13,551 nucleotides of DNA from the NCBI GenBank assembly GCA_012799115.1, contig JAAZLY010000239.1, positions 1 through 13,551 on the forward strand, in the 5' to 3' direction. The position numbers and the translations under genes are program-made. This document shows, piece after piece, positions 6,928-12,979 of the stretch (the stretch's first letter is position 1; each line of letters opens with the position of its first letter). The notes beneath the pieces were generated by a model that had not been told where the DNA came from, did not search any database, and worked only from the letters and a program-made list of their open reading frames with translations. The stretch comes from Bacillota bacterium (GTDB lineage Bacteria > Bacillota > Limnochordia > Darwinibacteriales > Darwinibacteriaceae).

Positions 6928-6959
6928 AAAAAATGAGAAGCCCCAGGCGACTGAGGCTT
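6928..6959 (-). terminator. Terminator-like hairpin after spoIIIAH
   Basis: In the minus-strand RNA, AAGCCTC (6953-6959) pairs with GGGGCTT (6938-6944) as a 7-bp stem with one U-G pair and an 8-nt loop. Four bases (CUCA) follow, then six U's (6928-6933). The offset U-run and modest stem suggest partial termination. It starts about 20 nt after the spoIIIAH stop and ends about 64 nt before accB, so it can insulate the housekeeping accBC genes from the sporulation operon. Confidence 0.6.
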
Positions 6960-6978
6960 TCGTAAAACGATATCATCG

Positions 6979-7524
6979 CTACACACCAATGGTTTCGTCG
7001 ACGATGGTTACTCCTTCGAGCCGTATGCCCGTGAGCCGGTGAACCAACTCGCCAATCCGGGCTGCTTCATCCCGCATTAACGTGACTGGAACGACCACAG
7101 TGATCGTTTCCTGATCCAAGAGAACCAGTGCATCGAGGTAACCCTGTGCCTTGAGCAGGTTTTCTATATCTGTTTCACGACTTATTTTCTCTATGAACTT
7201 CTGCAAGTCTGCCTGAGCCTGTGCTTTACGTTCACCCTCGGTATGGCCATCATAAGCAAGATTTTGTAGGAGCTCTACTTGTCGACTGCGCATTCGTTCT
7301 CTCTCGAGCTTGTATTCAGCGAACTTCGTGGGGATGGTACGTACTGTCACCGGTTCAACCACCACAACCTGACTCAAACCCTCCTCTTCTTCAGAGGTTA
7401 CAGCCGAATCAACATCGAATTCGTCACCTGCACTGAAGATATACATTAGAGCGACGATAAGGAGGGCAACGACGAAGAGATTCCAAAGGACCTTTCTGCC
7501 GCGAAACACATAGAACTTTGCCAT
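6979..7524 (-). CDS. spoIIIAH: Stage III sporulation protein AH
   Basis: A mother-cell protein whose extracellular domain docks with forespore SpoIIQ (or an equivalent) across the intermembrane space during engulfment, helping form the SpoIIIA-Q channel. The 181-residue protein has a short basic N-terminus, one membrane segment (about 13-31, ending YIFSAGDEF), an acidic linker, a helical region rich in Arg/Gln/Glu, and a C-terminal ring-building domain related to YscJ/FliF (TDIENLLKAQGYLDALVLL and onward). The ATG at 7524 is chosen over a GTG at 7530 because AAGGGGGA is spaced correctly for the ATG and too close to the GTG. It is the last gene of the operon, 15 nt after spoIIIAG. Confidence 0.9.
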   Translation of the reverse strand: MAKFYVFRGRKVLWNLFVVALLIVALMYIFSAGDEFDVDSAVTSEEEEGLSQVVVVEPVTVRTIPTKFAEYKLERERMRSRQVELLQNLAYDGHTEGERKAQAQADLQKFIEKISRETDIENLLKAQGYLDALVLLDQETITVVVPVTLMRDEAARIGELVHRLTGIRLEGVTIVDETIGV

Positions 7525-7539
7525 ACTCACGATCCCCCT

Positions 7540-8082
7540 TTATTGTTTGAACAAAACCTCAATTCGATACATCGGCACATGTAAGGCAGTGGCGACTGCT
7601 TGAGAGACCGCCAATCGCACATCAGCGCTAGGTTGCTGATCGACCACTACCAAAACACCCCGAACAATTGGCTCAATTTCTTCGAGAACCAGTGGTACCT
7701 CCTTCCTTTCACTATCGTTACGCATGAGAACTGGATTTGATGTCCAGCGCTTTTCACTTCGTCCCTCTTCTCCCCAGCGTTCTTCTTCCGTCACGTTGTA
7801 GGCAATCTTCAGACTCGGTCCTCGCTCCATCGTCAAGAAGACACTGGTTCGGTTCCCCCCGAGCATGGAGTTGAGAATGCGGGTCAGTTCTTGTTCAAGT
7901 GCATCCTTATTGGAGCTTGGAGTACGTACCACGCCTAAGGTTTCGCTAGAAGGGGTGATGGCAACTCCTCCAGGGCTGGTAGGCTGGAGCAAGAGCATGC
8001 CAACCCCAACGATCAAGGCTACTGCTAGCCAACTAAATATCTTCTGTTGACGCTGTGTCAGCCGGTTCCAGATTTCACGCAT
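7540..8082 (-). CDS. spoIIIAG: Stage III sporulation protein AG
   Basis: A channel component: in Bacillus subtilis SpoIIIAG forms a large ring in the space between mother cell and forespore, resembling type III secretion rings. The 180-residue protein has a charged cytoplasmic N-terminus, one membrane segment (about 17-33, WLAVALIVGVGMLLL), a linker, and a C-terminal domain. That domain includes LEQELTRILNSMLGG (62-76), a beta-rich stretch (TSVFLTMERGPSLKIAYNV), and PIVRGVLVVVDQQPSADVRL near the end, which is the conserved ring-building part. The ATG start has a GGGGG ribosome site 7 nt upstream. spoIIIAF ends 11 nt before it. Confidence 0.92.
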   Translation of the reverse strand: MREIWNRLTQRQQKIFSWLAVALIVGVGMLLLQPTSPGGVAITPSSETLGVVRTPSSNKDALEQELTRILNSMLGGNRTSVFLTMERGPSLKIAYNVTEEERWGEEGRSEKRWTSNPVLMRNDSERKEVPLVLEEIEPIVRGVLVVVDQQPSADVRLAVSQAVATALHVPMYRIEVLFKQ

Positions 8083-8093
8083 TTCCGCGCCCC

Positions 8094-8588
8094 CTACTCT
8101 ATCCCCTGTTCTACCAGGACTCGTTCTGCCGGAATGTTCAGTATGGATGACACTAACTCTCTGACTCGGTCGGCATCCCTTGGCGAAAATGGATGAACCG
8201 AGATATGAACGACCAATTGGCGTCGCTCCTCTCTGATCTGCACACTGGCACTCTCCACGATATCTTGACTCAAAAGAATATCTTCTAGTTGATTGGCCAC
8301 CTGTTCTTCATTACTTCTTAGAAAGGGTGTTGTGGCTGCAAGCTGTACGCGCTCTGCCAAGCTCTGCACGTCTGGAGCCCACTCAGGACTGTCTTCCCAG
8401 GCAAAATCAAGAACCTGAACATCTTGATTCAGCAAAATGGACAGAGGCTGCAAAACGGCAAGCATGATGGCCAAGCCCAGGACAAGTTTGGAGAACTTCG
8501 CCAATTCGCCAGAGGGCAAAAGCATCTCCAAGACACAAAGTAGTACAACTAAGCCAAGTAACGCCTGAAGCCATTGCTGCCAGTACAT
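8094..8588 (-). CDS. spoIIIAF: Stage III sporulation protein AF
   Basis: A mother-cell membrane protein of the SpoIIIA complex with a ring-domain-like soluble part. The 164-residue product has two N-terminal membrane segments (about 4-25 and 31-53), a helical linker, and a C-terminal domain (QDIVESASVQIREERRQLVV and onward) ending in IPAERVLVEQGIE. The ATG at 8588 is preferred because GAGGTGA lies 5 nt upstream, overlapping the spoIIIAE stop. A GTG at 8597 overlaps that stop as GTGA but has no ribosome site of its own. The product is shorter than Bacillus subtilis SpoIIIAF but keeps both parts. Confidence 0.9.
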   Translation of the reverse strand: MYWQQWLQALLGLVVLLCVLEMLLPSGELAKFSKLVLGLAIMLAVLQPLSILLNQDVQVLDFAWEDSPEWAPDVQSLAERVQLAATTPFLRSNEEQVANQLEDILLSQDIVESASVQIREERRQLVVHISVHPFSPRDADRVRELVSSILNIPAERVLVEQGIE

Positions 8589-8593
8589 GATGT

Positions 8594-9769
8594 TCACCTC
8601 ATAAACACTGTCACATTACCTATGCCCACCAAAATAGTAATAGCCAAGAAGAACATGAGGGCAACAGTAGCTAAAGAGATCAATACGAGGGTCAACGATG
8701 ATTCCATAATGCCTAGGACCTGTACGATTCTCTTATCACAAATGGGCTCTAGAAGCGCACCAACGATCTTGTACACAATGAGCATTGCTAGCACCTTTAG
8801 AAGTGGAGTCGCAACCATTAGCATGATCATGACCAGTCCAAAGATGCCCACCGCATTCTTAATTAAAAGCGATCCTCCCACAACGACTTCTAGCGTATCG
8901 GCGAACATGCCGCCGGCTATGGGAATCAATGTCTTGGTGAGATACTTGGCGGTACGCAAAGAGATCCCGTCAGCGACTGGAGCGATCGCCCCTCTAACCA
9001 CCATGAAGCCTGAAAAGACGATAAAGCAGACACCTAGAATGAGAACGGCCCCTTGTTTTAGTAGGTTTCCGAGCTTGGGAAAGGAGAGCTCTGTACTGAA
9101 CTGGGCAACAAGTGAAAAGGCGGTACTCAGCAGAATCATGGGAAGCAACAGACGTTGAACCAGGCTCGCAATTGTTCCTACAAGAGCCCAGAGAAAGGGA
9201 TGGAACACTGCGGCAGATGTGACGCTACCCACCGCCACCAAGAGAGAGGTCAATGTGGGAATCAGCGAGTACATAAATCCGACCATCTGATCCATAGTAG
9301 CCGTTGCTACACTCGATGCGATCTGAAAACTCTGCAGACCAAGAATGACAAGAACAAGAAAGCAGATAGCAAAGGCCAAATCTACAACGGCCTTAGCGCC
9401 AAAGGAGCTACTCAAACGCTCCAAGAGGGCAGCCAATATGCCTATGACTACCAATTGACGCAAGAGGTGCAAGCTTAGGTAGAGCTCGCCAATGAGACCC
9501 TGAAGTAGAAGTCCTAAGAACCCTGAGGGTGAAGGAAGGCTACCTCCCCCTTTGAGCACATCCTGCAGACTTAGACTGGGCAAATACTCCCGGTATTCTT
9601 CCTCTAAGAGCTGTGCGAAGTCTAGTAGTTGAGCCAACTCCAGAGCTTCTAACTGGGCTTGGAGGGACTCTTGATAGGAGTCTGTATCACGGGGAGACTG
9701 CGCCTGCCCATTCAATCCAATACCCAAGAGGACTGCGACGATGGTAAGTATTGCGATGCGCCGTTTCAC
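8594..9769 (-). CDS. spoIIIAE: Stage III sporulation protein AE
   Basis: The large polytopic membrane protein of the SpoIIIA complex, thought to be its transmembrane permease-like part. The 391-residue protein begins with a likely signal peptide (MKRRIAILTIVAVLLGIGLN, then GQAQS). A charged soluble stretch rich in Gln, Glu and Leu follows, then LQDVLKGG and about seven to eight hydrophobic segments spread from residue 85 to the C-terminus. Length is close to the usual 390-400 residues. The GTG at 9769 is chosen because AGGGTG lies 6 nt upstream, overlapping the spoIIIAD stop, and it gives a classic basic signal-peptide start; a GTG at 9778 would add MIC with no ribosome site. Confidence 0.93.
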   Translation of the reverse strand: MKRRIAILTIVAVLLGIGLNGQAQSPRDTDSYQESLQAQLEALELAQLLDFAQLLEEEYREYLPSLSLQDVLKGGGSLPSPSGFLGLLLQGLIGELYLSLHLLRQLVVIGILAALLERLSSSFGAKAVVDLAFAICFLVLVILGLQSFQIASSVATATMDQMVGFMYSLIPTLTSLLVAVGSVTSAAVFHPFLWALVGTIASLVQRLLLPMILLSTAFSLVAQFSTELSFPKLGNLLKQGAVLILGVCFIVFSGFMVVRGAIAPVADGISLRTAKYLTKTLIPIAGGMFADTLEVVVGGSLLIKNAVGIFGLVMIMLMVATPLLKVLAMLIVYKIVGALLEPICDKRIVQVLGIMESSLTLVLISLATVALMFFLAITILVGIGNVTVFMR

Positions 9770-9779
9770 ACAAATCACC

Positions 9780-10172
9780 CTAGAAACCTAGTATGCCGAA
9801 AAGAGTGGCTAAGATAGCCTGAAGAAGGGGTAAGGCAATTAACAGGATGACGACCTTACCCGATAGTTCGATCATGCCGGAGATGACCTCTTCGCCGGCT
9901 TCGCGACTGATCTGAACGCCAAAGGATGTGACGTAGGCGACGCCAATTGTCTTTAGGACAGGATTCAAATACAAGGAACTCACTTGGGCCTCCCTTGCCA
10001 AAGCCGTGATCGCCCCAAAGAGGTTACTGAACTGAGGGATTAGGCCTAGAAAAAGAACTGCAACAAAGGAGAAGGCAACCAAGACGGCCCAGGCAGGTTG
10101 TTCCTCCCTGAGATGGGCTTGAAACACAGTCAAGACAATGCCGAGTCCAACCACCAAGGGAAGCCACAGCAA
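9780..10172 (-). CDS. spoIIIAD: Stage III sporulation protein AD
   Basis: A small multi-pass membrane protein of the SpoIIIA complex. It has hydrophobic segments near the N-terminus (LPLVVGLGIVLTVFQ), at AVLVAFSFVAVLFLGLI, and near the C-terminus (VVILLIALPLLQAILATLF). The conserved central part reads LYLNPVLKTIGVAYVTSFGV then QISREAGEEVISGMIELSGK. The start is ambiguous: GTG codons at 10184 and 10181 (the latter overlapping the spoIIIAC stop as GTGA) have no ribosome site. TTG at 10172 has AGGTGG about 8 nt upstream and gives 130 residues, with the first membrane segment placed as in the 133-residue Bacillus subtilis protein. I use the TTG with moderate confidence; the stop and the family are secure. 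Confidence 0.88.
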   Translation of the reverse strand: MLWLPLVVGLGIVLTVFQAHLREEQPAWAVLVAFSFVAVLFLGLIPQFSNLFGAITALAREAQVSSLYLNPVLKTIGVAYVTSFGVQISREAGEEVISGMIELSGKVVILLIALPLLQAILATLFGILGF

Positions 10173-10177
10173 TGCAC

Positions 10178-10375
10178 TCACCACCTAAAAACGGCTTCAA
10201 CATCGGAAAAGAGTTGTCCCACCATCTGAACAAGCCAGAGAAGGACAATGATCACCCCTGCCAAACTCAGCATTTGTGCCTGTTCCTTCCGTTCAGCCTG
10301 GACGAGGAAAATATTGAGGACAGCCACTAGGATCCCCAGTCCGGCGATGCGATAAATTGGCGACAAGTCTGTCAT
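10178..10375 (-). CDS. spoIIIAC: Stage III sporulation protein AC
   Basis: A 65-residue membrane protein with two predicted helices (about 10-26, IAGLGILVAVLNIFLVQ, and 34-53, MLSLAGVIIVLLWLVQMVGQ) joined by a short charged loop (AERKEQAQ). It ends LFSDVEAVFRW, a well-conserved family ending. It belongs to the SpoIIIA complex in the mother-cell membrane. The ATG start has a run of seven G's 5 nt upstream, and spoIIIAB ends 12 nt before it. Its last codons overlap the in-frame upstream start candidates of spoIIIAD. Confidence 0.93.
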   Translation of the reverse strand: MTDLSPIYRIAGLGILVAVLNIFLVQAERKEQAQMLSLAGVIIVLLWLVQMVGQLFSDVEAVFRW

Positions 10376-10387
10376 CTTGATCCCCCC

Positions 10388-10921
10388 CTACAGCAAAAGC
10401 AGACAAAGGAGTAAGCCCGTCGAGAAACCTAGATATTGCCACAGACGGGTTTGCTTTTCTCGTTCCCCGTCAGCACGTTCGAGGGCCTGCTCCAACCGAT
10501 GGAGTAATACTTTGAGATGCTTCGTCTGTTCTGTGACATCGCTCGTGCCAAGGACATCTCCTAGGCTACGCAGGTCCTCCAACGTGGGTTTTGGCAAGCC
10601 ATTCAAAGCAAGTGTTTGAAGGCCCTGCTCCCAGACTGCACCAAAAGACTCTCCGCGCCCTTCCCTGAGCCTAGAGCTCATGTTACTTAAGAACCTACCC
10701 ATCTCCCCTGAAAACTGGGGAGCCTGCATGGCTATGACATTGGGTAGTGTTGTCCGTGCAAACTGGATCTCCGATTCAAGGATCTGAATAAAGGTAATGA
10801 GTTGCCTCAGATTGTGCACCCGCTGGGAGAAACTCTTAGCTACCGTTAAGCCCATTGTTCCAGTGGAAAACAGAATGAGACCCGCAGCTAGACCCTTGAT
10901 GTACAAATCTCTCACCCCCAC
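10388..10921 (-). CDS. spoIIIAB: Stage III sporulation protein AB
   Basis: A mother-cell membrane protein resembling type II secretion F proteins. The product has an N-terminal membrane segment (GLAAGLILFSTGTMGLTVA), a long soluble helical domain beginning FSQRVHNLRQLITFIQILES, and a C-terminal membrane segment (YLGFSTGLLLCLLLL). The start needs a choice. ATG at 10951 overlaps spoIIIAA and has no ribosome site. GTG at 10921 has GGAGG 6 nt upstream and gives 177 residues. TTG at 10906 has GGGGGTGA upstream and gives 172, nearest to the 171-residue Bacillus subtilis protein. I use the GTG because its ribosome site is canonical, but the TTG is a real alternative. Confidence 0.9.
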   Translation of the reverse strand: MGVRDLYIKGLAAGLILFSTGTMGLTVAKSFSQRVHNLRQLITFIQILESEIQFARTTLPNVIAMQAPQFSGEMGRFLSNMSSRLREGRGESFGAVWEQGLQTLALNGLPKPTLEDLRSLGDVLGTSDVTEQTKHLKVLLHRLEQALERADGEREKQTRLWQYLGFSTGLLLCLLLL

Positions 10922-10937
10922 CCCTGTCCTCCATATT

Positions 10938-11834
10938 TTATGTGCCTCCATCCAGTCTTAGAACCGTCTCGATGGTACCTGGACCTCTCCTGCGAGACAA
11001 GATCACTACCAGTTCAAAGACTGCCAAATTGTCTGTTGCCCAGCTTTTTCCCTTAAGCTTTTCCCAAGATTCCCCGTGGCAGGTGGCGATGACTTTTACT
11101 CCACTACGGGCAAGTTCAGAAAGAATCAAGGCGTCACCAAAATGACCTATTTCGTCTGTAACCACAACCTGTGGGCCTAGGCCCCGTAGGGCATGGTATA
11201 CACCGATCTCCTTTGCGTAGCCATCAAGGATGTCCGTCTGAGCACCAACATCTAACTGTGGTACCCCAAGATAACAGGAGGCGATCTCCGAACGCTCATC
11301 GATCACGACGACTTGGAAGCCGCAATTTGCTACCTGCCTGGCGAGATCCCGCAAGAGGGTGGTCTTCCCGCATCCGGGGGGCGAGACGATCAGAGTCGAA
11401 CGGATCTGCGCACCGCCCCTTGGTGCTACCTCACCGATAATCGCGTCTGCCGCCCCTAAGACGGCCCTGGCTTGGCGGAAATTAAGAGATGAAACATGCT
11501 TAATTGTCTTGAATGCTCCATCTCCATAGACCGCCTGACCAGCTATGCCCACGCGATGTCCACCTGGCAGCGTCAGGTACCCACCTTGAATTTCTTGTTC
11601 CCAAGCGTACCAAGAGTTGTCTGTAACGAGCTGCAGGGTTCTCTGGAGATCGTCTTGGGTTACAATGTAGCCATGCTGCGGCAAGGAGGGTTGTCCTTCA
11701 CGGGAAAGAAAGGAGAACCCCCTGGCATCCTTGACCATGAGAGGCCTATTGAGACGAACCCGTATCTCTTCAAGACTGCACAAGGCAGCTTTTTTCATAA
11801 TTTCCCTCAACACTGGTGCGAGATAGTTGATCAT
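10938..11834 (-). CDS. spoIIIAA: Stage III sporulation protein AA (ATPase)
   Basis: A cytoplasmic AAA-like ATPase related to secretion ATPases, thought to power the mother-cell-to-forespore channel. The 298-residue protein has an N-terminal domain with EEIRVRLNRPLMV and TLPGGHRVGIAG, a Walker A loop SPPGCGKTT (151-159), VVVIDERSEIA, the GAQTDILDGYAKEIG segment, a Walker B-like QVVVTDEIG (222-230), and VKVIATCHGES. The ATG at 11834 is chosen over a GTG at 11846. The sigma-E-type promoter would start the transcript near 11850, so the GTG would be almost at the RNA 5' end, whereas AAGGAG can serve the ATG at an 11-nt spacing. It is the first gene of the eight-gene spoIIIA operon. Confidence 0.94.
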   Translation of the reverse strand: MINYLAPVLREIMKKAALCSLEEIRVRLNRPLMVKDARGFSFLSREGQPSLPQHGYIVTQDDLQRTLQLVTDNSWYAWEQEIQGGYLTLPGGHRVGIAGQAVYGDGAFKTIKHVSSLNFRQARAVLGAADAIIGEVAPRGGAQIRSTLIVSPPGCGKTTLLRDLARQVANCGFQVVVIDERSEIASCYLGVPQLDVGAQTDILDGYAKEIGVYHALRGLGPQVVVTDEIGHFGDALILSELARSGVKVIATCHGESWEKLKGKSWATDNLAVFELVVILSRRRGPGTIETVLRLDGGT

Positions 11835-11856
11835 GATGGGGTCCACTCCTTGTCAC

Positions 11857-11886
11857 AACGTATGCGACATGGGGACAAGTTATGCC
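11857..11886 (-). promoter_or_regulatory. Sigma-E-type promoter of the spoIIIA operon
   Basis: On the minus strand, GGCATAAC (11879-11886) resembles the sigma-E -35 (consensus about GTCATATT) and CATACGTT (11857-11864) resembles the -10 (CATACAnT, one mismatch). The 14-bp spacer (11865-11878) is right for this factor. Sigma-E is the mother-cell factor that transcribes spoIIIA in known sporulators. The -35 directly adjoins the U-tract of the preceding terminator. Confidence 0.75.
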
Positions 11887-11918
11887 AAAAAAAAGGTTGC
11901 CCCCGCATGGGGGCAACC
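11887..11918 (-). terminator. Strong intrinsic terminator between the efp block and spoIIIA
   Basis: The minus-strand RNA forms a perfect 10-bp G+C-rich stem, GGTTGCCCCC/GGGGGCAACC (11895-11904 with 11909-11918), with a 4-nt loop (ATGC), followed at once by eight U's (11887-11894). It lies 18 nt after the zinc-ribbon gene's stop codon and ends that transcription unit. The stem is symmetric, but only the minus strand has the U-run. Confidence 0.95.
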
Positions 11919-11936
11919 TCGATATTGCTATATCAA

Positions 11937-12380
11937 TCAATCTTCGTCTTCAACCGCATCTTCCGTAAAGAGGTCGTCAAGCTCCTCGCCGTCCGCAGAC
12001 TCGAATACGATTGCATCACAGCGGGGGCAACGAATTTCAACACCTTCATCAAACAAGAACTCTTCATCGAATGTCACGATGTAATCACACACTGGACACT
12101 CAACATCGACCAATGATTCATCGTCCCAATCGTCGTGTTCACAGTCATCCTCTTCGTCCATGAACATCTCATCCTCGAGCATGGCTAAATCAAAATCGAC
12201 TTCTTCCAGATACTCATCAAGTTCTTCCTGGGCCCGGGTTAGGTCCTCCACTTCATAGGCGAGACTCTCGAGAATCTCCAATACCTTACCGAACAGAAAG
12301 GCGTTGCGTCCCTCCGCTAAGGAAGGATCGCCATCGATGATACCACGCAAATAGGCAATCTTCTCTCTAATCGTTTCCAA
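11937..12380 (-). CDS. CD1247-type acidic zinc-ribbon protein, function unknown
   Basis: A conserved clostridial protein of unknown function, usually encoded next to efp and spoIIIAA. The 147-residue product has an N-terminal helical domain (METIREKIAYLRGIIDGDPS and onward) typical of the CD1247 N-terminal family, then a very acidic Asp/Glu-rich middle (about 55-88). A rubredoxin/zinc-ribbon-like pair of CxxC motifs follows (CPVC at 95-98 and CPRC at 118-121) and an acidic tail ending EDED. An extra Cys-Glu-His (80-82) precedes the ribbon. The TTG at 12380 is chosen over a GTG at 12389 because the G-rich site (AGGGGG) is correctly placed for the TTG and abuts the GTG. It is 29 nt after efp and followed by a strong terminator. 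Confidence 0.82.
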   Translation of the reverse strand: METIREKIAYLRGIIDGDPSLAEGRNAFLFGKVLEILESLAYEVEDLTRAQEELDEYLEEVDFDLAMLEDEMFMDEEDDCEHDDWDDESLVDVECPVCDYIVTFDEEFLFDEGVEIRCPRCDAIVFESADGEELDDLFTEDAVEDED

Positions 12381-12409
12381 TACATCCACCCCCTAGGTTT
12401 TTCTACTGC

Positions 12410-12967
12410 CTAGGCCCTTGAGAGATACTCTCCAGTCCTAGTGTCAACCTTAACCATCTCACCTTGTTCCACAAACAGCGGTACTTGAATCGTCAGCCCA
12501 GTTTGCAGCGTTGCTGGTTTTGTTGCACCTTGTGCCGTATCACCTCGGAATCCGGGTTCTGTTTGGGTCACTTCCAAAATGACCGTCGTGGGCAAATCTA
12601 CTCCTACTGCCTGGTTCTCATAGAATTGGATACCTATGGTCATGTTTTCCAAAAGATACTTTGGAGCATCCCCTAGCTCATCAGATTGCAGGGCAATCTG
12701 ATCATAGGTTTCCATATCCATGAAGAAATACTCCCCATCTGCGTTGTACATGTATTGCATTTGCTTCGATTCTATATGAGCTCGGGCAACTCGCTCACCA
12801 GCCCTAAAGGTCCGTTCAACACTGGATCCTGTCCGGATATTCTTCAGTTTGGTGCGGACAAAGGCTGCTCCCTTACCTGGCTTGACGTGGAGGAAATCAA
12901 CCACACTGTATATGTCTCCCTCAACCTCAATTGTCACTCCCGTACGCAAGTCGTTTACTGAAATCAC
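12410..12967 (-). CDS. efp: Translation elongation factor P
   Basis: Binds ribosomes stalled on consecutive prolines and helps peptide-bond formation. The 185-residue protein has standard length and three beta-barrel domains. An N-terminal KOW-like domain carries the loop VKPGKGAAFVR with the exposed lysine K32, which corresponds to the modified residue in Bacillus. An OB domain follows (about 65-127), then a C-terminal OB domain with PGFRGDTAQGATKPATLQTG and the ending VKVDTRTGEYLSRA. The loop sequence resembles the Bacillus type more than the E. coli type, but the modification cannot be read from this window. The start is GTG at 12967, with a perfect AGGAGG 7 nt upstream. It begins 12 nt after the M24 peptidase gene, the common Bacillota order. 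Confidence 0.97.
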   Translation of the reverse strand: MISVNDLRTGVTIEVEGDIYSVVDFLHVKPGKGAAFVRTKLKNIRTGSSVERTFRAGERVARAHIESKQMQYMYNADGEYFFMDMETYDQIALQSDELGDAPKYLLENMTIGIQFYENQAVGVDLPTTVILEVTQTEPGFRGDTAQGATKPATLQTGLTIQVPLFVEQGEMVKVDTRTGEYLSRA

Positions 12968-12979
12968 TGTACTTCCTCC

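Noticed and set aside
8574..9158. Plus-strand open frame of 194 codons over spoIIIAE
   Set aside because: It is antisense to a clear polytopic membrane protein. The Thr/Ser/Met-rich translation is what the opposite strand of a hydrophobic gene produces by chance.
11895..11918. The terminator stem as a possible operator for a sporulation regulator
   Set aside because: Its perfect symmetry is fully explained as an intrinsic terminator because it is followed at once by eight U's on the minus strand.
11496..12116. Plus-strand open frame of 206 codons spanning the spoIIIAA/zinc-ribbon junction
   Set aside because: It runs antisense through two well-supported genes, the terminator and the sigma-E promoter. 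Its translation matches no recognisable family.
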